NCBI GenBank assembly: GCA_017412115.1
Contig: JAFPYR010000083.1
Span: 1-64,000 of the forward strand
DNA length: 64,000 nucleotides
DNA from: Bacteroidales bacterium
Lineage (GTDB): Bacteria; Bacteroidota; Bacteroidia; Bacteroidales; UBA3824
Direction: 5' to 3'
A model generated the notes under the pieces. That model ran no database searches and was not told the DNA's origin. It saw nothing but the letters and a program-made list of their open reading frames with translations. Every line of letters starts with the position of its first letter. The first letter of the stretch is position 1. The translations under genes and the position numbers were made by a program. Shown piece by piece: positions 44,946-53,251 of the stretch.

Positions 44946-45263
44946 ATGGAAATTCATAGTAGAAATCAAAAAACGAAAGGTTATAATACAATTTTGACAG
45001 GTGTGGCTATAGCACTTATAGTTCCTGTCATAATTTTCTTATTTTATTGGTACATAAAATTTTATCCGACTATACCTTTGACGGATTTAATAACTCAAAG
45101 GCTTAATTTTAAAACACTTATGCAAATCATTGCTGTATGTGCGTTGCCGGTTCCGATAATTTTTTATTTCTTTTCAAAACACAATTATTACCAAACTTGC
45201 AAAGGTATGATAGCCGTTATTTTTTTGCTTTTGGTAGTAACGCTTATAACTAAATTTGTTTAA
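44946..45263 (+). CDS. Small membrane protein of unknown function
   Basis: I do not recognise this 105-residue protein. It has three predicted TM helices at about 15-38 (TILTGVAIALIVPVIIFLF), 60-78 (LMQIIAVCALPVPIIFYFF) and 86-105 (GMIAVIFLLLVVTLITKFV), and a basic N-terminus. The pseudo-caspase gene starts 12 bases after its stop codon, so the two are very likely co-transcribed. Small three-TM proteins of this kind are common next to Bacteroidota envelope genes, but no function can be given. Confidence 0.75.
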   Translation: MEIHSRNQKTKGYNTILTGVAIALIVPVIIFLFYWYIKFYPTIPLTDLITQRLNFKTLMQIIAVCALPVPIIFYFFSKHNYYQTCKGMIAVIFLLLVVTLITKFV

Positions 45264-45275
45264 CCCAAGAAATAT

Positions 45276-47144
45276 ATGTTCAAATGTTTGCCACTCATAA
45301 TATCGTTGATATTTTGTAAAGTTTCTTTTGCGCAGGTTAAGGAAACAGTTATTAATGAGACTTTTACTTCTAACTACGCTGGCTGGCCTGAAGACATTAC
45401 AAAAGTCTATTCGGCAAGCGTAAACGGGGGCATTTATTACATTGAACATTTTCTCTCTGTCGGTTCAAAGACTTTCGATATTCCTACAAAACTTTATTTG
45501 GGAACGAATTATTTTATTGAAACCGAGGCTAAAATTATTTCCGGTGATAACAACAACGGTATCGGAATCGTTTGGGGCAAAGGTCCGGGCGGTTTCTTTT
45601 CTTTTGTCGTCACAAGCGAAGGAAAATATTATATCCGAAAAAAAACACAAGGCTCTCAAGGCGAATATTTGGTTTATCCGACCGCCTCAAAAGCGATTTA
45701 TCCAAAAGGCAAAACCAATAAATTCCGTGTTCAATATTCGGAAGGCGAATTGATGTTTTTTATTAACGGAAAGTATATCACGCATTTACCTGTTGAAAAA
45801 TATTTCGGTGATAATGCGGGCGTAATTCTTTACGGAAAACAAAAAGCGGAGGTTTATAAATTCGGAATTTACGGCACTAAAAATTATGAAATTTTGCCCG
45901 ATTATAAAGCAAAACTCAGGGTTGCATCTTACGAAATTGATGATAATACGGGAATTAACTCCGATGTTTTTGGCAACGGTGATTGCCGTATTCAACCCGG
46001 TGAAACGGTTAAATTGGCTATAACGCTAAGAAATCAAAGTTACGGTCAATGTGCAAATTTAAGGGCGGTGTTTTATGCAATCAGCGATTACGTTAAAATT
46101 GTTAGCCCTAATAAATATCTGATTTTGAATAATATAGAACGTTATCAATCGCAGATTTTGGAATTAACTTTCAAAGTGAGTCAAGCTTGTAATCTCGAAA
46201 ACTTAAAGTTCAAAATCGACATCACCGACGAAAAAGATAGGTTAGGGGAGAGCATCACTTTCAACGTGCCGACAAATTCTTTGATTCCGCCAATCAACCG
46301 TGATGAGGCCGGAAAAATATCTTTTACGATTAATCTCCGTGAGGATAATTCTCAGGATATTAACTCGTTTTTTCCAATAACGCTCAACAATGCACGGAAT
46401 GTTTGCGCCGTTGTTATCGGCATCGAAAACTATTTGAATCTGCCCAAAGCCGTTTATGCTAACAATGATGCGAAAGCTGTTTATAATTATTTGGTGAAAG
46501 TTATAAATGTTCCAAGACAAAATATTATTTATCTGACGAATCAAAATGCAAATCTTCAGCGTTTGAAAAGTGTGTTCTCCATGGCGGGCGAACTTCATAG
46601 CAAGGTTTTGTCGGGGGCCGAAAATATTATAGTTTATTTTTCAGGCTTGGGAATGTGTCCCTACGCCAAGACGACTCCTTATTTAATGATGTTTGAATCC
46701 GAATCCGAATCTCCGCAAAATACGGGTTATAGTCTTTCAAATATGATAAAAGATATTAAAGCCTTGGAACCAAGAACTTTGATTTGTATGTTTGAAACCA
46801 CTTTTGCCGGTCTTGACCGTTTTGGAAACAGTTTTGTAAACAAGGGCGGAACGGTTTGGAGCAATGCGCATTTTCCTGTTGTCAGCGATAATTCTACGTG
46901 TCTGCTTTATGCCTCAGGCGGTCAGCAGTACAATCCCGTTGTAGAGGCTACTTCGCACGGAATGTTTACGCATTATCTTTTGACAGCTATACAGACTTTC
47001 GGTAAAAACCGTATAACTCTTGATATGAAAGTACTTTACGATTTTATTTATCAGAGAATGGACAAAGAGTCTGTTAAAAAGGGTATAAGTGTTTTTCCCA
47101 GAATCGATTGCAACAATAAAGACGGTATTAAATTATTGAAATAA
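45276..47144 (+). CDS. Secreted caspase-fold (C14-like) protein lacking the catalytic dyad
   Basis: This 622-residue protein has a signal peptide ending near residue 19 (KVSFA/Q). Residues about 25-200 resemble a LamG/3-keto-disaccharide-hydrolase-like jelly roll. About 215-335 form an Ig-like CARDB domain (GNGDCRIQPGETVKLAITLRN). About 375-620 show a caspase fold: CAVVIGIENY, NNDAKAVYNYL, IIVYFSGLG and the late HGMFTHYLLTAI. In active members the third strand ends SGHG and the next DxCxSG. Here they read YFSGLG (Leu458) and FETTFAG (Thr509), so both the catalytic His and Cys are gone. It is probably a non-enzymatic envelope protein. It lies 12 bases after the small TM gene and 12 before the patatin gene. 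Confidence 0.82.
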   Translation: MFKCLPLIISLIFCKVSFAQVKETVINETFTSNYAGWPEDITKVYSASVNGGIYYIEHFLSVGSKTFDIPTKLYLGTNYFIETEAKIISGDNNNGIGIVWGKGPGGFFSFVVTSEGKYYIRKKTQGSQGEYLVYPTASKAIYPKGKTNKFRVQYSEGELMFFINGKYITHLPVEKYFGDNAGVILYGKQKAEVYKFGIYGTKNYEILPDYKAKLRVASYEIDDNTGINSDVFGNGDCRIQPGETVKLAITLRNQSYGQCANLRAVFYAISDYVKIVSPNKYLILNNIERYQSQILELTFKVSQACNLENLKFKIDITDEKDRLGESITFNVPTNSLIPPINRDEAGKISFTINLREDNSQDINSFFPITLNNARNVCAVVIGIENYLNLPKAVYANNDAKAVYNYLVKVINVPRQNIIYLTNQNANLQRLKSVFSMAGELHSKVLSGAENIIVYFSGLGMCPYAKTTPYLMMFESESESPQNTGYSLSNMIKDIKALEPRTLICMFETTFAGLDRFGNSFVNKGGTVWSNAHFPVVSDNSTCLLYASGGQQYNPVVEATSHGMFTHYLLTAIQTFGKNRITLDMKVLYDFIYQRMDKESVKKGISVFPRIDCNNKDGIKLLK

Positions 47145-47156
47145 ACCACCCTAAAA

Positions 47157-49481
47157 ATGAAGAGAATCTATTTTTTTGTTTTAACATTATTTATTTGCCT
47201 CAATGAGGTTTCTGCACAAAAAGTCGGATTGGTTTTAAGCGGCGGTGGTGCTAAAGGTTTGGCTCATATCGGCGTTCTTAAAGCCTTGGAAGAGCAAGGA
47301 ATCCCGATTGATTATATAACCGGAACTTCTATGGGCTCGATTATCGGAGCCTTGTATGCCTGCGGTTATAATACGGACGAGATGACTGAAATTTTTAGTT
47401 CCAAAGATTTTAAAAAATGGCATGCCGGAGAGACTGCCGACGAATTAAAATATTTTTATAAGCAGGACGATCAGACCTCGGAATGGTTTAAACTTAGAAT
47501 GTCTGTTGATTCCGTCTTAAAAGTTTATCTTCCCACCAATATTATTTCTTCGCATCAAATGGATTTTGCTTTTGAGGAAATAATGGGTCCGGCGGCTGCG
47601 GCTGCGGGTTATAATTTTGACTCCTTGATGGTGCCTTTCCGTTGTGTGGCTTCTGATGTTTACAAAAAGCGATCCGTTATTTTTAGCAACGGACATTTAA
47701 GCACGGCTGTACGTTCTTCGATGGCTATTCCCCTTTATTTTAGGCCTGTGATTTTTCAAGGAAGTCTGCTTTTTGACGGCGGTATTTACAACAACTGTCC
47801 GATTGATGTTATGGAAAAGGATTTTAATCCCGATATTATTCTCGGGGTTCAGGTCAGCACTAACAACGAAAAACCTAAGGAGGACGATTTGATTAGTCAA
47901 ATCGAAAATATGGTTATGGACCCGAGCAATTATGTAATTCCTCAGGGCAAAGGTTTTATGATTGTGCCTGATGTTCTCAATCACAGTACTTTGGATTTTG
48001 AGCCTTGTGAAGATTTAATCCGCCGCGGTTACAATGCCGTTTATGAAAAAATAGATTCTATTAAAGCCTTGATTAAAAGGCACGTAACCGACGAACAATA
48101 TTTTGAGCGCAGAAGTAATTTCAAAGCCAAAATTCATCCTTTGGTTTTTGACAGTTTTTCCATTTCGGGTACGGGACTTAAAAATTCTCATTCAAAATAT
48201 ATTTTAGCGTCTTTCAAAGATTTTAAGCACGATACTCTTTCACTTAAGGACATGAGACGGGAATTTTATAAAATAGCTGCCGATATAACTTTGGACAGAA
48301 TTTATCCTACAACGAATTATGATCCTAATGTTGAAAAATACGGTCTTGATCTTGAACTTACAAGGCGTAAAACTCTTTGCGCTAAAATCGGTGGAAATAT
48401 TTCAACTTCAGCCAATTGCGAAGGTTTTTTGGAGTTGGAAAAACTTTTTTGCGCATATATTCCTACTATTGTAAGAGTTAATGGTTATTTCGGAAGATTT
48501 TATACCTCAGGTATGGCTCAAATGAAAGCTTATTTCCCCTCTCCGGAGTTCTCGTTTGAAACTGCCATTCAATTGAACCGTTACAATTATATGGAGGCAG
48601 ACCCGGATGTTTTCTTTATTGACACCAGAAGTCCGATGTGCATAAAAAATGATTTTGAATATTATGCTAATTTTATTTTGCCGGTTATGATGGCGGGTAA
48701 ATTCTATGTGGGAACCTCTTTAGGACGTTTTTCGGAGCAGTATAATATTTCGCCTGTTTATCTGTCTTCCAATCAGTTAGACAAGACGACTTTGAGTTAT
48801 AACGGCTATCATATAACTTATCTGCGTCAGACCTTGGATCATGTTACGATGCCGGGAAAAGGAACGAATTTTATGTTGAAATTAAAATACGCAAAAGCAA
48901 GGGAAAAATTTATTCCCGGAACTGATTTTACCGGTGAAAAAAGTGATTATTTGCCCGAAAAGAGAGATTTTTTTGATATTTATATTTCTTACGAAAATTA
49001 TTCTTTTGGTAGCAAAAATCATAAATTCAGTTTTCCGTTTTCGGTGGAACTCAATTTAAGTAAGCATGACGAATTGCATAATTCTATGGCAACGCTGCTT
49101 ACAACTAACGCATACCGTCCTACCGATTATACCAAAACAATGCTTTTTGAGGATTATCGTGCTTCAAAATATCTTGCCGGAAGTCTCGGCGTATTGTACA
49201 GATTTACAGAGGATTTCACTTTTAGAATTGCGGGTTACGCTTTTGAACCCTACAAAAAGGATTTTCTTGTTGTTAATGAAGAAAAAAATACTTACGAATA
49301 TGAAAAACGCGGAAAATTTGACGGTTTCAAATATTTCTTCAACGCCGCACTTTCGTATCAAACCTTTATCGGACCTTTGGCCTTTACGGTAAGATACGAG
49401 CCTGAAGGCAAAAGTCATTTTTATTATATGTTCAACCTCGGATTTATGATTTATAATAAATCTTGGTGGGACAGAAACTAA
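47157..49481 (+). CDS. Patatin-like phospholipase with C-terminal outer-membrane barrel domain
   Basis: This 774-residue protein has a signal peptide (about 1-20, NEVSA/Q). A patatin domain covers about 22-300 with the oxyanion loop SGGGAKG, nucleophile Ser58 in GTSMGS, and Asp207 in FDGG, so the Ser-Asp dyad is intact. About 325-400 may be a POTRA-like segment. The remainder is beta-rich and ends in aromatic-rich strands (YYMFNLGFMIYNKSWWDRN), consistent with an Omp85-type barrel as in PlpD-like type Vd autotransporters. It would be an outer-membrane or surface lipase. It is the last gene of the small-TM/pseudo-caspase/patatin unit and overlaps the convergent GGGP synthase gene by 4 bases. 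Confidence 0.9.
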   Translation: MKRIYFFVLTLFICLNEVSAQKVGLVLSGGGAKGLAHIGVLKALEEQGIPIDYITGTSMGSIIGALYACGYNTDEMTEIFSSKDFKKWHAGETADELKYFYKQDDQTSEWFKLRMSVDSVLKVYLPTNIISSHQMDFAFEEIMGPAAAAAGYNFDSLMVPFRCVASDVYKKRSVIFSNGHLSTAVRSSMAIPLYFRPVIFQGSLLFDGGIYNNCPIDVMEKDFNPDIILGVQVSTNNEKPKEDDLISQIENMVMDPSNYVIPQGKGFMIVPDVLNHSTLDFEPCEDLIRRGYNAVYEKIDSIKALIKRHVTDEQYFERRSNFKAKIHPLVFDSFSISGTGLKNSHSKYILASFKDFKHDTLSLKDMRREFYKIAADITLDRIYPTTNYDPNVEKYGLDLELTRRKTLCAKIGGNISTSANCEGFLELEKLFCAYIPTIVRVNGYFGRFYTSGMAQMKAYFPSPEFSFETAIQLNRYNYMEADPDVFFIDTRSPMCIKNDFEYYANFILPVMMAGKFYVGTSLGRFSEQYNISPVYLSSNQLDKTTLSYNGYHITYLRQTLDHVTMPGKGTNFMLKLKYAKAREKFIPGTDFTGEKSDYLPEKRDFFDIYISYENYSFGSKNHKFSFPFSVELNLSKHDELHNSMATLLTTNAYRPTDYTKTMLFEDYRASKYLAGSLGVLYRFTEDFTFRIAGYAFEPYKKDFLVVNEEKNTYEYEKRGKFDGFKYFFNAALSYQTFIGPLAFTVRYEPEGKSHFYYMFNLGFMIYNKSWWDRN

Positions 49482-50191
49482 ACAAGTATTGAAGAATTGA
49501 AAAAGTCGGGATTTTTCTCAAACGCTGAGCCAATGACAGTGATGTCGGCTCCGGCGTTAAAGGCTTTTTCAATATCTTGCATACTGCGCAACCCCCCGCC
49601 TGTGATTATCGGCAGCGATACGCAATCTCTGACAGCAGAAATCATTTCTTTTCTAATCGGATTTTCAGCACCGCTTCCGGCCTCAAGGTAAAGACATTTT
49701 AGTCCTAAAAATTCGCCTGCAACTGCTGTTGCCGCTGCTAAATCGGGTTTGTCTTTCGGTATCGGCATCGTATTGCTGATGTATTGAACGGAAGTAATTT
49801 TGCCGCCGTCAATCAAAATATAACCCGTAGGAATAATTTCTAATCCCGTTTTTTTTATTTTAAAAGCCGTTTTGACGTGTTCGCCGATTAAATATTCGGG
49901 ATTTCTGCCCGAAATTAAACTCAAATACAAAAGTGCGTCAGCCTCTTTTACAACCTGTGAGGCTGCCCCGGGAAACAAAACAACGGGTTTTCCCGTGGAT
50001 TGTTTCAATGCTGAAATTATTTCCTCAACCGGATTATTGACAAGACTACCGCCAGCTAAAATTATTTCAGCAGGAGATTTTTCTATGATTTCACCGTAAC
50101 GTAACGCTGTTTCTGAAGTTAATTTGTCGGGGTCCAACAAAACTGCAATGCGCTTTTTGTCCCGTGAAAAATATTTTTGATATATCGTCAT
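49478..50191 (-). CDS. Geranylgeranylglyceryl phosphate synthase (GGGPS/PcrB family)
   Basis: This 237-residue TIM-barrel prenyltransferase joins a polyprenyl diphosphate to sn-glycerol-1-phosphate to make an ether lipid precursor. Visible are the N-terminal IAVLLDPDKL, AEIILAGGSLV, VVLFPGAASQV, GYILIDGG, YLEAGSGAENPI and the C-terminal phosphate-binding ITGGGLRS and GADITVIGSAFEK. Group II GGGPS enzymes are known from Bacteroidota as well as archaea; chain length cannot be set by eye. It lies downstream of the broken phosphopantetheinyl transferase by 12 bases on the minus strand, at the end of the ssb-gldE-gldD run. Confidence 0.9.
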   Translation of the reverse strand: MTIYQKYFSRDKKRIAVLLDPDKLTSETALRYGEIIEKSPAEIILAGGSLVNNPVEEIISALKQSTGKPVVLFPGAASQVVKEADALLYLSLISGRNPEYLIGEHVKTAFKIKKTGLEIIPTGYILIDGGKITSVQYISNTMPIPKDKPDLAAATAVAGEFLGLKCLYLEAGSGAENPIRKEMISAVRDCVSLPIITGGGLRSMQDIEKAFNAGADITVIGSAFEKNPDFFNSSILV

Positions 50192-50203
50192 CGTAAAAAA
50201 AAA

Positions 50204-50839
50204 TTATTCGGCGCACCATGCCGTCATGTAACCGTCAAATTCGTTGTAATGAATGGTGAATTTTTTCTCTAAATCGCCTTGCATGATTTTGCCCGGGACT
50301 TTGCCGCACGAAAGATAATCAAAGGTTTCAAGGCGGAAATTGTCTTTGAAATCAAAATCCTTTATGTTGAAAGCCTTGTACATAGCCTCTTTAGCGCACC
50401 AATTAACATAAAGACTTTGGATTTTGTTGTCAGGTTTAAGTCCGCTGATTTCGGATTTTTCCATGAATTTGTGTTCTATTTTCAAAATCCTTTAATTCAT
50501 TTTTTCGATGTCAAGACCTATATGATTTTTGTCGGAAATCATAACGCCCGCCATGTCGTAACTATGTGTTATAGATATATTGAAACCGTTTTTGATATAT
50601 GGTTTGCCCGAGTCGTAATAAAAAACTTCAGCGTGCTGACCGATAAGTTTTTGAATCAAAAGTCTGCTTGCAAGCCATTCGCAGCGCCTTCTCTCATGCG
50701 TTAAATCCTTGTATTGAGTCAATTCTCTTGCATTCAAGGAGTCTTTTAACATCGAAAAAAGTTCTGCGCTTTCTTCCTCGATTTTCCAAAAACCGATGAT
50801 ATTATTTTCTGATTTTATTGTTTTGTCCAAAAATGCCAT
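50204..50839 (-). pseudogene. 4'-phosphopantetheinyl transferase (Sfp type) interrupted by an in-frame TAA
   Basis: Two adjacent frames in the same phase make one Sfp-type phosphopantetheinyl transferase, the enzyme that puts the phosphopantetheine arm on acyl carrier proteins. The first part (from ATG 50839, MAFLDKTIKS) has GKPYIKNGFNISITHSYD and GLDIEKMN. A TAA then falls at 50492-50494, and the same frame continues RILKIEHKFM, WCAKEAMYKAF and DFKDNFRLE. Related proteins read straight through this point, with DIEK...RILKI...KF contiguous. The metal Asp is before the stop and the WxxKEA Glu/Lys after it, so neither half can be active. This is a nonsense mutation, a sequencing error, or an unrecognised readthrough. 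Confidence 0.88.
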
Positions 50840-50843
50840 AATA

Positions 50844-51422
50844 TTATTTCCATTGCAAAGTTTCAAAAATTTGTTTTATGTCTTCCCGTATGAAATTTAC
50901 AGCCGGCAAAAGCGAATCTTTGTTAGGAGAACTATTAAAATAAAGCGAACCCCTGAGAAAATGTTTCGTGCTGTCGGTCAAATAAAACTGCACGGGACTT
51001 GCTACGTTGCCTTTGAGATTGTACATAAGACCGTAAACTCTTGTAGAGTCGTTGTAATACGATATTTTTTCGATTGCATCGGCTTTTACGGTGTGTTTGT
51101 AAGCAAGTGTATGCGAATCCTCAATCAGAGTATCAAGATTGTTGTTAAGAAAAGTGAACGTAATATGAATTTTGGCGTTCATGCCTTTGAAAACGATATT
51201 GGTCCAATATTTTTCGGCTCCTCTTGAATTTTCTTTTTCCATAATGCAATAATTCGGCATAGCAAAACTATACGGCAAATCCACTGAATCATAAATCGAA
51301 TATTCTTTTTCAGGAAATGTTATCCTAAAATAACCTCTTGGTTTTGGCGTCGGCTTGTGCGAACACGAAAACAGCATGAAAGCCGTAAAAACCGTTATAA
51401 AAATTTGTATGTGTTTTTTCAT
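50844..51422 (-). CDS. gldD: Gliding-motility-associated lipoprotein GldD
   Basis: This 192-residue lipoprotein has Cys20 (LFSCSHKP). It matches GldD: PKPRGYFRITFPEKEY, the aromatic LPYSFAMPNYCIM region, LAYKHTVKADAIEKISY, and a C-terminal FNSSPNKDSLLPAVNFIREDIKQ. In Flavobacterium GldD is required for gliding and type IX secretion-linked functions; many non-motile Bacteroidota also carry it. It overlaps gldE by 4 bases and lies between gldE and the phosphopantetheinyl transferase, the usual order ssb-gldE-gldD in Bacteroidota. Confidence 0.92.
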   Translation of the reverse strand: MKKHIQIFITVFTAFMLFSCSHKPTPKPRGYFRITFPEKEYSIYDSVDLPYSFAMPNYCIMEKENSRGAEKYWTNIVFKGMNAKIHITFTFLNNNLDTLIEDSHTLAYKHTVKADAIEKISYYNDSTRVYGLMYNLKGNVASPVQFYLTDSTKHFLRGSLYFNSSPNKDSLLPAVNFIREDIKQIFETLQWK

Positions 51423-52690
51423 TGTTCTTCTTCTTTGGGATTAGAAATAATTTTAACGCTTATTTTTTCGATGCGTCTGTTGTTGAACGCCTCGGTTATG
51501 AATACTAAATTCTTGTACGAGATTTTTTCGCCTAATTGCGGAAATTCGCCGCGCATTTCCAAAAGTACTCCCGCTAACGATTCCGCATCGCCTTTCACGC
51601 CTTGAAAAAAATCATCGTCCAGATTCAGCGTTTTGTAAAAATCGCTTAACATGATTTTGCCGTCGAAAATATAATGCGTTTCACTTATTTTCTTAAACAT
51701 TATTTCGTCGTTGTCGTCGAACTCGTCAGAAATCTCGCCTACGATTTCCTCCAAAATATCCTGCATCGTTATCAAACCCGAAATGCCGCCGTACTCGTTT
51801 GAAACGACTGCCATGTGGATTTTTTTCTGTTGAAAAACTTTCAGCAAATCGGATATTTTTTTGTTTTCCGATACATAATTTATTTTTTTTACAAGCCTTG
51901 TCCAATCAAAACTATCGTCCATGGAAATATATTTCAACAAATCCTTGACGTAAATTATGCCGTAAATATTGTCGGGCGTTTTTTCAAAGACCGGAATTCT
52001 TGAAAAATTGGATTCTACAACGAGTTTTTTTAGGGCAGAATATTTTTCGTTTTGTTCTATTGCAACAATATCGTGCCTTGGGGTCATAATCTCTTTTACT
52101 TGAGTATCACCGAATTGAAGAATATTTTTTAAGATTTCTTTTTCGCCGATTTTTGTGTTGCCGGAGTCTATTGCAACCGAAATTTGTTCGGAATCGCTGT
52201 CCTCTTTTTCCTTGGCATAAATGCTTGAAAAAATTAACAACGAACCTGTTTTGATGGCTGATTTAACAAAAAATTTAGTTTTGAAAACAAACTTTTCTTT
52301 TTGCGCCAAAGTGAAAACACGGCTGGGAATTTCAATGCTGATAACAAGCAGAAAGGTTGTTATCAAAAACAAAACCGCATATTCCAAAGCCGGATATTCT
52401 CCAAAATCCAAAACCGCCGTGTAAGGCGAAAAAACATTTGACGGAGATTTTACTAAAGAGAAGGCACACAGCGCAAAAATTACCGTTAAAAGTATTTCCC
52501 ACGCCGAAATCGCTGCTTTTGCTTTGTTTTTATTTTCTTTTTTTATTAACACGCCTACCGCACCTCTTGCCCAAGAAAGTGAGAACAAAAGTGTGAGTAT
52601 TACAATCATCAGAGCGGGAATAATGTACGCACTGAAGTCAGAAGGCGCAATTAACGCAAAACTTAATATCGTATTTAAAATAGTTTCCAA
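51419..52690 (-). CDS. gldE: Gliding-motility-associated protein GldE (CorC/HlyC family)
   Basis: This 423-residue inner-membrane protein has an N-terminal segment of three or four TM helices (IVILTLLFSLSWA, WEILLTVIFALCAF, YAVLFLITTFLLVI), then a CBS pair (about 200-335; KEIMTPRHDIVAIE, GISGLITMQDILEEIVGEI) and a CorC/HlyC-type domain (about 345-415, GDAESLAGVLLEMRGEFP). This is the GldE architecture. The first in-frame start is a TTG at 52690; the nearest ATG would cut into the first TM helix, so TTG is preferred. It lies between ssb and gldD. Confidence 0.9.
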   Translation of the reverse strand: METILNTILSFALIAPSDFSAYIIPALMIVILTLLFSLSWARGAVGVLIKKENKNKAKAAISAWEILLTVIFALCAFSLVKSPSNVFSPYTAVLDFGEYPALEYAVLFLITTFLLVISIEIPSRVFTLAQKEKFVFKTKFFVKSAIKTGSLLIFSSIYAKEKEDSDSEQISVAIDSGNTKIGEKEILKNILQFGDTQVKEIMTPRHDIVAIEQNEKYSALKKLVVESNFSRIPVFEKTPDNIYGIIYVKDLLKYISMDDSFDWTRLVKKINYVSENKKISDLLKVFQQKKIHMAVVSNEYGGISGLITMQDILEEIVGEISDEFDDNDEIMFKKISETHYIFDGKIMLSDFYKTLNLDDDFFQGVKGDAESLAGVLLEMRGEFPQLGEKISYKNLVFITEAFNNRRIEKISVKIISNPKEEEQ

Positions 52691-52713
52691 TTCTTATTAA
52701 AACAAAAAAACTT

Positions 52714-53166
52714 TTAAAAAGGTAAATCATCTTTTGTAACTTCCAACTTGATGTTGTCGATGTCAAAACCGGGAATTGCCGAACCCGTTTTTTCCTCTTT
52801 AGAATCCTTTGGCAAGGGCGTGTCCTGACCGCTTTTGCTGCGGGAAATTATTTCAAGTCTGCTTGCTAAAATGTCTGTTGTCTTGAATCTGAAACCCTCT
52901 TCGGTATATTCAAAACGGTTTTGAAGTTTACCTTCTAAAAAAATTATATCTCCTTTATGAACATATTTTTCTGCAAATTTCGATAATTCTCCGTAGGTAA
53001 CGATATTGTGCCATTGAGTCTCTATAATCTCTTGTCCTAAAGCACTTATGACCGTTTCGTCTACTGCCACGGGAAAGGTAATTTTTGAAAAACCTTTTTG
53101 TATGTATCTAATTAACGGTTCTTTACCTACCGTTCCGATTATGATTGCTTTGCTGTATCCTTTCAT
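52714..53166 (-). CDS. ssb: Single-stranded DNA-binding protein
   Basis: This 150-residue OB-fold protein coats single-stranded DNA in replication, repair and recombination. The frame extends to 53196, but MKGYSKAIIIGTVGKEPLIRY at 53166 is the normal start. HNIVTYGELSKFAEKYVHKGDIIFLEGKL and the acidic C-terminal tip DIDNIKLEVTKDDLPF, which binds partner proteins, are present. The tip DDLPF is the Bacteroidota form. It leads the minus-strand ssb-gldE-gldD run. Confidence 0.94.
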   Translation of the reverse strand: MKGYSKAIIIGTVGKEPLIRYIQKGFSKITFPVAVDETVISALGQEIIETQWHNIVTYGELSKFAEKYVHKGDIIFLEGKLQNRFEYTEEGFRFKTTDILASRLEIISRSKSGQDTPLPKDSKEEKTGSAIPGFDIDNIKLEVTKDDLPF

Positions 53167-53193
53167 GCTGAAAAAATGTTTGTCAAAACAAAG

Positions 53194-53224
53194 CAAAATT
53201 ATATATTTTTATTTATATTTGCAA
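53194..53224 (-). promoter_or_regulatory. Predicted ssb promoter
   Basis: On the minus strand: TTG (complement of 53222-53224), 20 bases, TAATTTTG (complement of 53194-53201). Its upstream half sits against the -7 box of the divergent gene. Confidence 0.55.
53214..53221 (+). promoter_or_regulatory. Putative -7 element (TATATTTG) of the divergent gene at 53252
   Basis: TATATTTG is an exact match, 30 bases before the ATG at 53252. It overlaps the -33 region of the ssb promoter on the other strand. No good -33 of its own was found. Confidence 0.5.
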
Positions 53225-53251
53225 CATCAAAAATTTTCTTTTTTTCTCGGT

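Noticed and set aside
45276-47144. Active metacaspase-like effector
   Set aside because: Both catalytic positions are substituted (Leu458 and Thr509), so a peptidase call is not supported.
53048-53251. N-terminal extension of the MORN-repeat protein
   Set aside because: This part lies antisense to ssb and across both promoters; the ATG at 53252 begins a normal TM anchor.
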